Source: Siderastrea radians
Taxonomy: Eukaryota > Cnidaria > Anthozoa > Scleractinia > Rhizangiidae
NCBI GenBank assembly: GCA_964017195.1
Contig: OZ024890.1
Span: 51,425,841-51,489,840, forward strand
Length of the DNA: 64,000 nucleotides
Direction: 5' to 3'
Made by a program: the position numbers and the translations under genes. Below the pieces are notes generated by a model, which did no database searches, was not told the origin of the DNA, and saw nothing but the letters and a program-made list of their open reading frames with translations. Shown here piece after piece: positions 47,485-58,689 of the stretch. Each line of letters starts with the position of its first letter. Positions within the stretch are counted from its first letter, which is position 1.

Positions 47485-47637
47485 GTCCGTGGGGTTTTCG
47501 TCCATTTGATTTCTAGTCACATAGTTACATAATTACACATACACGATTTTCAATTCTTGAAAATCAAAAATTGAAATTTATTTTAATTTTCATTTTTCAC
47601 TAGTAGATGAAAATCAAATGGACGAAACCCCACGGAC
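47485..47637. mobile_element. 153-bp MITE
   Basis: GTCCGTGGGGTTTTCGTCCA then TTTGAT on the left is matched inverted by ATCAAATGGACGAAACCCCA then CGGAC on the right. CAATG occurs just outside both ends, a possible 5-bp target duplication. The centre holds a small TTTTCAA/TTGAAAA hairpin. Confidence 0.75.
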
Positions 47638-47847
47638 TTTCAATGAATATAACGCGCGGTTCGTTACGTATATGAACGCTTGGTTTCGTGGATGAGAAGA
47701 TGGAGTTTAGTCACGAAGCCTTGGTCACGGAGTCTAAACGAAATATTGTAAAGAAGCATGCGCATGGTTTCTTGCTATTGGAAAACCAAAAAGTATGTAT
47801 ATGAATCATTCGCTTTGAAATGCCAAAATTACAAACAGCGGTATAAT

Positions 47848-48062
47848 AGCGGAGCCCGCGGGCAAAGCCCGCCAGCGGAGCTCCATTACTAAGCAAAGTT
47901 GGTAACCTATTGATCCGAAAAATTTTGGTTGTGACGTCAGTGTACGCCCGCCCGCCCGTCCGTAGAGACCCTGGGGGAGGGGGAAGGGGAGAAAAGTCCC
48001 AAGACAACCTGACGGGGGGGGGGTGGAGAATGCCATCTTTTCTTGGCAGGAAATCGCGCGGT
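47848..48062 (-). repeat. Dispersed repeat family, copy C
   Basis: The most complete inverse copy of the cassette at 1-250, with AGCGGAGCCCGCGGGCAAAG, GCGGAGCTCCATTACTAAG, GTAACCTATTGATCCG, TTGTGACGTCA, a CGCCCGCCCGTCCG tract, GGGGGAGGGGGAAGGGG, CCCAAGACAACC and TTTTCTTGGCAGGAAATCGC. CTTGGCAGGAAATCGC is repeated just beyond the end (48089). Confidence 0.8.
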
Positions 48063-48814
48063 GCTTTTGGTCAACCGGCGTTTTTCTTGGCAGGAAATCG
48101 CATGGCCATCGTCGCTTTTGAAAAAGAGGTTTCTTTAAAAAGCTAAGTTTATTTAGCAAAACGATTGTTCGACAGTACTGAAGTTTTAAACTGGCGAAAA
48201 AACATGTAATATCTGTTAATGGAAAGAAAAGGTTCAAAAGAATACTGGTGGAAGGCGAAAAGTTCAAGTTTTGATAGCTGCCTTCAAAGGACTTCATCTT
48301 TCAGTTTGTTTTCTTTACAACGGAGAGCTTGCCCTGTTCTGAAACACAACCAAGTAAGTGAAGTTTTTAAAGAGTTTAAGGTACATGATTTTGAGTATTG
48401 CGGTCAAAGAGATTACGTCTTAAAATAGAAATTTAATTTATGTCATTAGAAATGTGTCATTTACTTTTGGCTTTAAAAAATTATTAGAAAACGCGCTCAG
48501 ATTTGTGACAGGTGTAGTCTTGAATATTTTGCCATGCTCGGCCGATTTCACTCGCGTGGACGTACCCGATGCTTGGAAGTGTAACGCGAATTACGGGTTT
48601 TCGAATAAACTTTTTCAAAAATGACTTCTCTATCCATTATTTTGTGTTTGTTTATTCATAACAGTAGGTCAAAGCTCAGTTGCAAGGCAACAGCACAAGC
48701 ATCACTTCAGTGGGATGATTGTTTTCAATTTTGTCTGCGAGGGTCCATCTCTTCGTGCAATTGTCGATTTTCTTGTCTTAGACGTTTTTAATGGTAGTAA
48801 CCTTTTAAGCGAAG

Positions 48815-48985
48815 CAGTTATCGGTTTAAAGCTATTTTATCCAAAAAGCTTCCGAAAACAGTTTTGTGCGTTTCTGAAAGCGGCTAACTTTATAAAGGCT
48901 TACTTCGTATCGGCAAAACTTATGCTTATGATTGTTTTCAATCTTGATGGTCTCTAGTTAGAGAACGAAATATAAAAGTTATTTA
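48815..48985 (+). repeat. Direct repeat pair, copy 1 (partner at 51330-51530)
   Basis: Both copies share a CGGTTTAAA block, CTATTTTATCC, AAAAGCTTCC, AAACAGTT, TGTGC and later a GTTTTCAATCT, GATGGTCTC, TTAGAGAACGAAAT block. They are 2.5 kb apart in the same orientation. The surrounding open frames are not conserved in full, so the pair is probably a dispersed non-coding repeat. Confidence 0.75.
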
Positions 48986-48989
48986 AAAT

Positions 48990-51900
48990 ATTTAATAATA
49001 TCTCATTAACGGCCGTGTGTTTTTTGATCGCTTCGCTAAATTAGCAGTTGGTAATAAACAACCCCATGTGCAGTACGAAACGACAATTTATAGGCTCAAA
49101 AAAACGACACTCACTTGATCTAGAATAGTTAAAATTTCTAACTTTCGAATAAAGTACACCAGTTGTCAATTAAGAAATAGCCAAAAATACAATCTCAAAG
49201 TCAAAATTTTGAAAATTTACGCAAGAGATTTCACGTTGTCTCGCGCGTGAAATCAAACCACAACAGAGGATTTGTGTCTGTTTAGGTCAGATTACTATTT
49301 TTCGAAATTTCATGAACGAAGATTCACAGAAGAGGAGACAGTAAGCTTTTCTAAATAAAACATTTATTAATACTGTTGAATTGGCCTGTTGTGGGGGATT
49401 AGCGTACAGACCAATAACAAAACTGAAGACTAATTTTCTTCTCTCAGGATTCTTCTTTTTTAATGCACACTGCTGAACTTTACAGTACAAGAGCTAGCTT
49501 CGAATCACACAAAAACTATCGCTCTCATCTTTTTATTTTGACCAGGAGAGAACTGTCAATTTCATGTCAGTTACCCTTCAAACGCAAATTAAAGCTGACG
49601 CAATGACCTGCGCAGAAGATCCATTACGATAATACGCAAGCGCACGAAGATGATTAGCATAAAAACCTTCGAGCAACTAGGTGGATACAAAATCTACTTT
49701 AAGCTAAATTTTCGGTATCGTTCTCGAGGTATCTGGTCAAAATAAAGTAACAAGAGCAATATAAAAATTACAAACAACAATTCTGTCGATTTAAATTTAA
49801 CACATTCTGTTTAAATACAAGTGAAATTGCAAGTTGAATATTATTACATAACAGTAAGCTACACGTAAACTAATTTTAGAACAAAGGCTTCTTCTCCGGA
49901 TTTAAGGTCCGCCTTTTTCAATAAATTAAAAATGTACGTGATCGGCTATCTTGGAGAGTAAAATTAACATGCACAACAGAACTTGACATAACACCACTAA
50001 CAATAGACTATTTGTCTTGTTTAATACTTGTGAATTAAAGTTTTCCTTTAAAAACAAACCGACCAAAAAGCAGTAACGACACGGAATATTGAATGATACG
50101 AATTCAGCAGGAAACACGAAGAGATTGCGCTTAAAATGCCAAAAGTAAGATAGAAAAGTCATTTCCAGGAAAACAATCACGAATGTTTAACCTTGAAGGT
50201 CAAAACCAAAACAAGCAAATTGATGTACTATACAAAAACAATTGAACATTTTATCAAATAAGGATTAATTTCCTAGCAACGTGTAAATAAACATTGGAAA
50301 ACATCTGTTTCGCGCCAAAATCGTACCAAGTAATAAATATCGAAAACACAACCAAAAACGAACTGTTGAAAACGTTGCGATCATTAAAAACCTACAATAT
50401 CTTACTCAAAACTTATACAATCATTATTCTAAAGAATCAAGCATCTCACAACATAAGTATTGATAAAAACTACAATAGATACGATAATTGCAGTTGTTGT
50501 AATACCTTTGAATTGTCAAAACTGATGAATAAAATATGAATGTTTAAAATTTACCACGCGAAGGTTACTCTGAAAAATTTCGTATTTTTATTGTTTAACA
50601 ATACACGCCTTTATTCGTTTCTGAAAACCAAACGCGTTCAATTCTTTCTTCGAGGGAAGCTACACGCAAGCGATTTTGCTCGATGTGCAAGTTATTTTGA
50701 AGAGCATTTACTGATGCGAACTGTGCACGTTTTTCAAAACTTTTACGAAAACTTTAAGAAATACAAAGAATCCTTCAATTAAGAAGTTATGAAGGTAAAA
50801 ATTTACAATCCAATGTGTAATTTACTCTACCGTAGACTCGTAGAAGTGCTTGAGCATTTCCTAGAAAGTCCGCAGCGCGTAAAATCTCTTGCGATGGAAG
50901 ATTGTCCTTCGCTTTGACAAAACGGCTGTTTGTCCTCGAAAGATGTTTTCTTCGCTCTAAAAGCTCTAAATTCCATCGCTTAACTTGTCGAGTGTTCCTT
51001 AGAGCTTCTTCTTTCGATTTTTAAGTTTCAAAAGGTAATCCTTCCTTCCGAGAGTGAGATATTGCCATCTTGAAAATTCACGCGTGAAGAGCACGGCAGC
51101 CATATTGAGTGAAATGTGATCTTCTTGGAGAGTGACAAGAAGTCTTCCCTTCTAGGACCCCCTCAAGCCTTGAAATATATGCGCAGTAGGTGGATTCTGA
51201 TTGGTTGAACATTCTCAAAGACAACTAGGACAAAAGGGGACCAAAAAAGCCTTTCTAGGGGAGGCTGGGGCCAAAAGCGAACACGCGCAAACTCAAGGCC
51301 GGCTCAGGCCGGCACGGCCGGTAACTATAAGCGAAGACATTGTCGGTTTAAACCTATTTTATCCGAAAAGCTTCCAAAAACAGTTCTGTGCATTTCTAAA
51401 AGTGCCCGAATCTTAAACAATCCGCATCCGCAAAACTATAGTTAGGCATGTTTGGTGTTTGTTTGTTTGTTTTCAATCTCGATGGTCTCAACTTAGAGAA
51501 CGAAATGTAAAAGGTACTTAAGTAACAGTTTTGGGTCTAAAGTTATTTTATCCGGTAAGTAATGTATGTTCCTCAAACGGTGTTCGAATTTCTTTGCGGC
51601 CGCTAAAACCTACGCGACATTTCTTCGATAATTAAAATTTAAAGGTGCTTCGACGCTCCCCAAATCCTTTCTTTCGGGTAATCCTGGTAAAATGCCGGTG
51701 AAATGCCAGTAACAATTTTTGACTAGACTAATAGTGGCAGTTCATGTTATTCTTAACATCCGAACGCGATGAAGATAACCCATTTAAGTTTTATTTGTTG
51801 TTGTAAATGAGCGCCGTTTTAAGTTCATTTAAGCGAACAGCCAATAATTCAAGGAGATTTGACAAGCCTTGACAGTTAAATGACAGGATATGGAAACATT

Positions 51901-52240
51901 GCAAAAACCAAGCAGACGGCTCGTGAGTAAAATATATGCTCAGTTTCATGCCTGAAAAAATAACAATCAAGCTGTGCTCAGCCTCTAGAATGACCTTCCG
52001 AACTTAGTTTTACAGAACAGATCCCCAAAATATTGGAGGACAATTCGGAACATTTTCGGGCTTTTTGAGAAACACTTTTCGAAAGCGAACGAGCTAAAAG
52101 AAGCCCCGAAATATATTTCGGACCGAAAAGGTTCAAGACTATTTCAGTGAGAAACGAAAAACCAGTTTATTCCTTGGCGGCTCCTCTTTTAGGCTTGGCT
52201 TAATCTATACATTATTACACAAATGTTGTGGCGTCGCCCG
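48990..52240. other. Intergenic, no gene recognised apart from the repeat at 51330-51530
   Basis: AT-rich intergenic DNA. Frames of 60-85 codons occur on both strands without recognisable motifs. The unusually AT-rich 49.7-50.8 kb region contains none of the inverted-repeat ends seen elsewhere. Confidence 0.5.
51330..51530 (+). repeat. Direct repeat pair, copy 2 (partner at 48815-48985)
   Basis: Same block order as copy 1 with a G/T-rich insertion (GTTTGTTTGTTTG) before the GATGGTCTC block. Preceded by a GGCCGG-rich palindromic stretch at about 51297-51320. Confidence 0.75.
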
Positions 52241-52249
52241 TGTGGTCAT

Positions 52250-53110
52250 AACCGTATGGTGTAAGCACTTAAGCTAACAGTCTGAAAAGTGGAACATTAT
52301 TTCCGAAAACATGGACAAAAAAAGCGTCAGTTCAGGACACAATTTGAACACTGTCTTGTTAGATAAAAATTCAAAAGGTTAAAAGTAAAAAGTAGACGAG
52401 AAGCAACTACAGGTTTCTTTTTGTTCCTGCAAACTACTCAATTTACAATTCACGGTTGAACTGGGTAGTTAAATATAAATTACCCTACCAAGGATAATTT
52501 AATTAGTATTGAGGACGGTGCCTCCTAATACAGAGGTATTTTGCAAAGGTTATGACTATGGGAAAAGAGCAGATCTTACCAAGACCTATTGGAATCTAAA
52601 AAGAAAAATGTGGGTAACCACGCATTTTCCAGAGATAATGGAGCAACCATAATCTAAAGGAAAAAACTTTAAAATACAAAGAATGTATGGCATTTTCTTT
52701 CCAAATTTAAGCTCAATTATCTCTGTATTAGTGGCAAATCCCTTAAAAAAAACAATATCTCAGACCAGACCTGAAATGCGCAGAACGTATGCGCAGTAAC
52801 AAAAGGAGGCACTGTCCTCAATACAACTTGAAATGACAACGATTTTTCAAGTTAAGGATTATTTTCAAGCTAAAATAGGCTAGTTTTAACAGCACGTCGT
52901 TAATACTTTTTAAAGATAAAATCTTGATAAATGGACCAGTTTCATTCCTGTAGTTCCTGCATAAGAAAAAGGGATGCCTTTACTGAGTCTAAAAGAATAA
53001 TCTTGACTTACTATAGTTCACTTACCTTTTGAAATATCAAATGCTAAGACTCGATCTTTGAAAACATGCAAACAAGCAAACTGTTATGTCGTATTTTGAG
53101 TGATTCACTA
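52250..53110. repeat. Segmental duplicate, copy 1 (partner at about 55260-56140)
   Basis: The best-conserved part is 52968-53110, sharing AAGAAAAAGGGATGC, AAAGAATAATCTTGACTTA, TTGAAATATCAA, CAAACAAGCAAACTGT and CATGTCGTATT-type blocks with 55992-56130. A second, weaker match covers about 52410-52475 against 55385-55450. On the minus strand both copies keep a good splice-donor-like sequence (GTAAGT) after TTGATATTTCAAA. Confidence 0.65.
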
Positions 53111-53535
53111 ATTGTACTTTTGTGCTAAATCATTTCGTTTGACCTCAAGGAAAATGATTACACGTGAACACAACCAAGACAACAAACGAAATGTAAAGTT
53201 AAACTTTGCTGGCGAACGGAGAAGAAGGCCCGCAGCTTTTGATTGGTTTCATGAGCAAGCAAGCACTCACAGTTCGATTTTTTGTATGCCAATCAATCGA
53301 TATTCTCTTCACGTCACTCAGTTTTTAGTATTCTGATAGGTCAATCAAGCAGTGCCTTTCCATATTACAGTTAATTTTAGCAGGGAAACTATTACAAGGT
53401 CTCTGAAGATCAGAACAAGAGAGGTACTAGCAAGCACTTTGTCTACCGCTGCTTTCAAGCAAAAAACTTGCAATTGGCCCGACTTATACTAGAGACGGAT
53501 AACTCCGTCTGGACGAACTTGGGCAAGAAATTTTT

Positions 53536-54338
53536 GCAAAATTTTGGATTTATCAATTGAGTTGATAAGGTGGATTGGCCACCGTAAAGAGATTGAAAGC
53601 TGACGTTTCGAGCGTTAGCCCTTCGTCAGAGCGAATCAAGGAATTGTGGGTTGCACTTCGTTTATGTGGAGAGTGGTGAAGCTACGCTATTGGTAGGACA
53701 TGGTAACGTGAAAAACAAGAATAAATTAGTTGAATGAAAAGCGTTCGTTGATACCGTGGGGATTAAGTGTGCCGATTTGAAAAATGAATTTTCGTTCTAG
53801 ATTTTTAAGGCTTTCCGTGTTACCCTGGTGTAGGGAAAGGCCGCAGATCGTCATGTGATGGCTAGAATGATTAGGGAGATTGAAATGTCGGGCGACTGGT
53901 TTGGATGCGTCCTTGTCATTTCTTTCAACGTCTCGTAGGTGCTCGCAGAAACGGTCGCCTAGTCTCCTCCCTGTTTCACCAGTGTATATCTTTTTGCATA
54001 AAGTGCATGTTATGCAATAGATAACATTTGCGGAGGTGCATGTAAAGCGATCGGTGATTTTCATCGATCGCTTGGGTCCTGTTATTTTGTCCGCATTGTG
54101 AATGAAAGGACAAGTCTTGCATCGTTTGCGCGCGCATTGAAAAGTACACGGTTGATCATCAGATTTAAGTGCACTTCTAACTAGAAAGTTCCCTATGTTT
54201 TTGTCGCGTTTGAATGAAATCAATGGACCGAGGCTGTGAAAAGATTCCTCCCGTTTCATTGTCATTTTAGAGTAATTTAAAGTTCTTTAAAATGATGTTT
54301 TTGGCTGCGAGGCTAGAAACTAACCCCCTTGTTTGTTT
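53536..54338 (-). mobile_element. Penelope-like element, 5'-truncated, GIY-YIG endonuclease
   Basis: The minus-strand frame 54265-53726 (179 codons) starts near the end of the reverse transcriptase module (SLGPLISFKRDKNIGNFLVR). It continues through a cysteine-rich FQCARKRCKTCPFI, then NVIYCITCTLCKKIYTGETG and RRLGDRFCEHL of the GIY-YIG nuclease, and ends with ERKFIFQIGTLNPHGINERF. The frame is open with no stops. The reverse transcriptase itself is missing, so the copy is 5'-truncated. The 3' region holds the hammerhead at 53599-53632. Family assignment is from the motif order. Confidence 0.9.
53599..53632 (-). ncRNA. Hammerhead ribozyme (type I, minimal) of the Penelope-like element
   Basis: On the minus strand the order is GCT (stem I), CTGACGA, stem II GGGC/GCTC around TAAC, GAAA, short stem III ACGT, cleavage-site C, then AGC pairing with GCT. 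Beyond a small internal loop GATT and AATC extend stem I. All core bases expected for a hammerhead are present, and the stem III of only two base pairs is the style described for Penelope-like elements. Predicted cleavage is 3' of the C in GTC. Confidence 0.8.
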
Positions 54339-55129
54339 CAAGAAATTTTTAGTTCGTCTGATAATCCGTCCGTGTATAAATAAGGGCAACAGACGGCATC
54401 GATTATCCGTCAAGACGAACTATCTGCTTAGTTCGTCTTGGCAGACGAACGAAGGTGGATAATTCGTCTGGACGGATAATCCGCCTGTGTGTAAATGCAG
54501 GGATAAACGAACTAGATACCAAAAATCAACACCCAGTTACATAAAGCCAGCGGTCTCTTTCCAGAAGGATACAAAATATGTTCGCATAAACGATGTACCT
54601 AACTATGAGACGAACTAATGCTGTGTTTTATTGTTAGTCCCGTATTTACACTAGACGGATTAAACTACCATCCAGATGATTAGCAGCTTTATTTTCACTG
54701 TGAAAACAGCAAAGCACATTTTCTTGTTCAAGTCTGTTTAAAAACAGACACCTTAAAGGAATTTTCAGCAAGCAAATAGAAATAGCTCTGGTGAAAGCAC
54801 ACAGAAGACAAGTCAACGGATACGAACAAAGTTCGTCCCTAAAATTTTCAACAACAAATATCAAAGGCGTTGAATTATCAACTGTCTTCGTTCATCTACT
54901 TGAAATTTGATAGCATCAAGACTTATCATGACGGCTTCGCATTTAACTCTCGGCTGGTACCAGCAAATCTGACCGTTGACGGCGCAAAAATTAATCTCTC
55001 GGCTGGTAGGAGCAAATCTGGCTCTGCCTTCTTTTTAGTAACAATACTGAAAACATATCTGAAAGGTACAACTACACTACGGGGCCTGAACCCTTATGTG
55101 GGCGCAGATGGAGGTGACAATAGCTAAAT

Positions 55130-58100
55130 GCTGTCAACAGCTCGGTCGTTTAACAAAACAACAAATAATTTCAGTTCATAACAAAACAATCGATTCGAGA
55201 AGCAAAAAATAATAAACTGCGGGGTCATTGTAGAAATGCTGTGACATTGTTCATATGGACCTAATTAGGGTGTGAGCACACTTTGACATAACAGTAGAAA
55301 CACAAATTGCAGACTGCCCTGTCAAACAAACATTTCTGGGTTAAAATCAAAGCCGACGTTATACAAAGAATAGACAAGAAACATTGACAGATTTCTTGCT
55401 CGTTCCTCCAAATTGTTCAATTAAATTATCGCAGTCGTGAATTGGGTAATTCAACTTTCGACGCTAAAATTATTGTTGACAATCCTTAAACTTTTACATG
55501 TGAAGTGACTTGAAATGCAACGATATTTCAATCGCAGTTTAATAGAGTGATCTCTGAAAGTCAGGGATTATGTTAAAGCTAAAATACTTCATAGCACTAA
55601 AATAGAAATTAGGCAACTAAGACAAGTCGACAATGTTTCTAAGTCTCCAAGAAGACATGTTTCCAAGAATATATGTTTCGGATACTTCAGTATCAATCAG
55701 TCAGTAGTTAGTGAACGTACAAAATTGTGTGGCTATATATAAAGTAAATAACATTTTTTTTTTCTTGTAAACTAGTACTTCTTTGTTAAGTACTTATAGT
55801 CATACAATTTGCACATTCATGAACTCAGTTATGATGGATAATGAAGTACCGAAAAAGTTTTCTTCATTGAAACTAAGAAGCTTTGTCTTTCATGCTAAAA
55901 TATTTCAGTTTTAACAACTATGTGCGTCGTCAACCTGTTTTACAAAGACAATGTTAAAAAAGTGGAACGATTTTACTTTTGTAGCTTTTATCAAGAAAAA
56001 GGGATGCGTTTACTGAGTGTGAAAGAATAATCTTGACTTAGTATAGTCTACTTACCGTTTGAAATATCAAGTGTTAAGAGAACATCCAAACAAGCAAACT
56101 GTCATGTCGTATTATGAGTGATTGATGAGTATTTTGAGTCTCCCGCTGTGAACAGATATGAATCTATTGTTGTTTCGTTCCTCTGTTTGTCGCTTGTTTT
56201 TTTGTTTGTTTGTTCGTCTTATCGTCTGTTCATCTGTTCTGCTGCTCATATAATTTTCCGTTTATCTGTTCCTATGTTCTGGATATAGAGAGAAAAGTTT
56301 ATAAAACGTTACTTTTTTAACGCATTTGAAATGCCCATACTCTTCAAAAATACGTACTTTTCGGAGATCATCCTTTAATTCTGCCTTACAGTATGATTAC
56401 AGAAAAAGGATAGGTCTTAGTTACAAGCAACAAATGCTCGCGAGAGAAAACAAGAAGAACAATATTTTGCCTATCAGCGCTTAGACATGTGTCAAAGTTT
56501 TAAATTATAATGGTTTGTACGCTCGAAACGGATTTGTTTCTAAAGGTTGAACTTCGGACGTTTTCTAAATTAAATTAATCTCCCATGCAGCGTTGTATTC
56601 TTTATTGTTGCTCGCTTCTAAGGGTGGATTAAAAGTGACTTCAAGGACCAACGCGACCAAAAATATTCACTAAAATGTGCGATGGTTATTGTGTCAATTG
56701 AACAAAACGCAGTACGACTCCCACCGCGATATCTAGTTTTGAACATGCGCTCCACGAGTTAAGAACTACACGTTCTATTTCACGTGACTTTTTATCATAA
56801 TTCCATATAGCTGTTTGCCTTATCTGAAGGTTGATATTGATCAAGGTTTTCATTTTCCGAACGGTAAGTTATTGGATGTCCCATTATGATAGTTGTTCAT
56901 TCCTCGGACAGATTTGCTATCACGGTATTGAAATCAGAGTATTAGACTGAGTATTGATATTGTTAAAGCGAAAGGAAATTTTCACACGAATGTCATCGAA
57001 TAGACGTCATCAACGAAGGAAGTCATTTATCAATCTACTAAACTTACTGAAGTTTGAAATTATGTTGTGCTCGATTAAGCCATTCAGTTTGCATATACAT
57101 CACAAAAGTAGAACTGCAGGGATATTATAATATGAACTAATGCTTTCTTGAGTAGCAATGACCACTTTGGAGAAATGAAAAAAAGTTCTTAAAGATCCTT
57201 GGCAGCTTTGACGCTATCGACTGGCACGTACATAGACGAATAAAAGATTGGTAATTTAACATCTTTGGTGTTTCTTGTTTGAAAGGTGCGAATTGTTTTC
57301 CTTTGATACTTTCCTTAACGCTGGAGTTTTTGGCAGCAAGTTTAGCTATTGTTACTTCAAAGAGGACTTACATTTGGGGGTAATAGCCCCTAGTGTTATT
57401 GCACCTTAAGACGCTGTTTACAAACAGGTAGTGCCACGTTTGCTCCAACCAGCCGTAGCGTGGCAAACAAAATGGGCCCTGTTTGCTCGCAAACGTCCTA
57501 CAAAGCGGGCAAGTCAGTTATCCTGCTTCCGTAAACATGGTAAACTCACAGCAGAAATTATATCGGCAATAAAAATGATGTATTTGTTATATGAGTTAAC
57601 AACGCAACATTCTTACACACTCTACTAACTTGAAGTGTTGAAGAAACGTTGAAAAAAAAACAGGGCCCAGAGATGTCTTATTTGACCCTAATTCTGGTAA
57701 ATATCACCGAGCAAATAAAAACGATCTTGAAGATATTGGGGTAATCGAAGTGGCGATGTCCAAGCAGCAATATTTCCTTAGATTATATTGTATTTGCTCG
57801 TGGAAGACTACGAATCGATAGCTGGTTTAAAAATCATATCCACAATTTCTCTTTAACTTTTTATATAGCAATAATTTGTTGATGTTACCGGTGCGCACGG
57901 CACTCACGCTGACTTGTGAAACGACCTTGCAATGTGTCGAGTGAAATGACCTCTGAGAAACGAAATAACTAAGTCAGCTAGGAGTTGAACAAGAAACTTG
58001 TCTCCATATCAGTGTTTATTGCTACATAATGCATTGTTTCATAATGCCAATAAAGCTAACTGCCTGTCTTGAGGGCAATTTCAGCCACTTATTGACTTAG

Positions 58101-58150
58101 TTTAGATACTGTGTTTACGGTTCTCACCCTCATTTCATTTACCTTTTTCA
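55130..58150. other. Intergenic, upstream of the ABCC gene
   Basis: Includes the second copy of the 52.25-53.11 kb duplicate at about 55260-56140. The rest is AT-rich with no recognisable exon. A GTTTGTTTGTTCG run lies at about 56203-56216. The TTTTTCAG at 58145-58152 looks like an acceptor, so an untranslated first exon of the ABCC gene may lie in this interval. I cannot locate it. Confidence 0.5.
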
Positions 58151-58170
58151 GTGAAAAAGGGGGATCAAAA

Positions 58171-58689
58171 ATGGAGAGCACGTCAGGGAGAAAAAATCCT
58201 AGAGAAGGGGCAAGTATTCTGTCGGTCGTGTTCCTCTGGTGGATGCAAGATTTGATGAGACTTGGAAATAAGCGACCATTGACTGAAAAGGATTTATTTC
58301 CTCTTCTAGAAGATTACAAAGCCGAGGTGCTCATAGAAAAAGCTGAAAAATTCTGGTTGGATGAACTGAAAAGGAGTCAAATGAAAAATGAAAAGCCACG
58401 TTTGTGGAAAGCTTTGATGAGGCTGATTCCCTATAGATCAGGTATCACAATGGTACTTTTGAGAACCCTTTGGTCTTTGAGCTTTGTTTTTCTCCCCGTA
58501 TGTCTTTGGCTTGTGTTAAAGACGGTAAATGATAGATCAAATGTGGACGTAAAGTTGGCGTTTACCTACTTGGGACTTTTGGGGATAACAAGCGTGATAA
58601 AAGCGGTATCAACGCAACATTATGACTATCTTACCGAGCTCTGGGCGTTGAAGCTGAAAGTGGCAGTGATAGGACTGGTTTACAAGAAG
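58171..58689 (+). CDS. ABCC4-like exon 1 (coding part)
   Basis: 173 codons from ATG 58171, which directly follows a 5' UTR stretch and an acceptor-like TTTTTCAG at 58145-58152. An in-frame upstream ATG (58111) precedes that acceptor and is less likely. Cytosolic residues 1-90 include FLWWMQDLMRLGNKRPLTEK. Hydrophobic segments at about 91-117 and 127-147 are the first two TMD1 helices. The exon ends LVYKK before donor GTAAAT, phase 0. Confidence 0.9.

Larger units (their letters stand above)
53484..54392. mobile_element. Inverted-repeat element split by a Penelope-like insertion
   Basis: Left piece 53484-53535 (TATACTAGAGACGGATAACT then CCGTCTGGACGAAC) and right piece 54339-54392 (AGTTCGTCTGATAATCCGTC then CGTGTATAAATAAG) are inverted relatives. 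CAAGAAATTTTT stands at the junction on both sides (53524-53535 and 54339-54350). It reads as a 12-bp target duplication made when the Penelope-like element inserted. Further GACGAAC/ACGGATAA palindromic blocks continue to about 54510. Confidence 0.6.
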
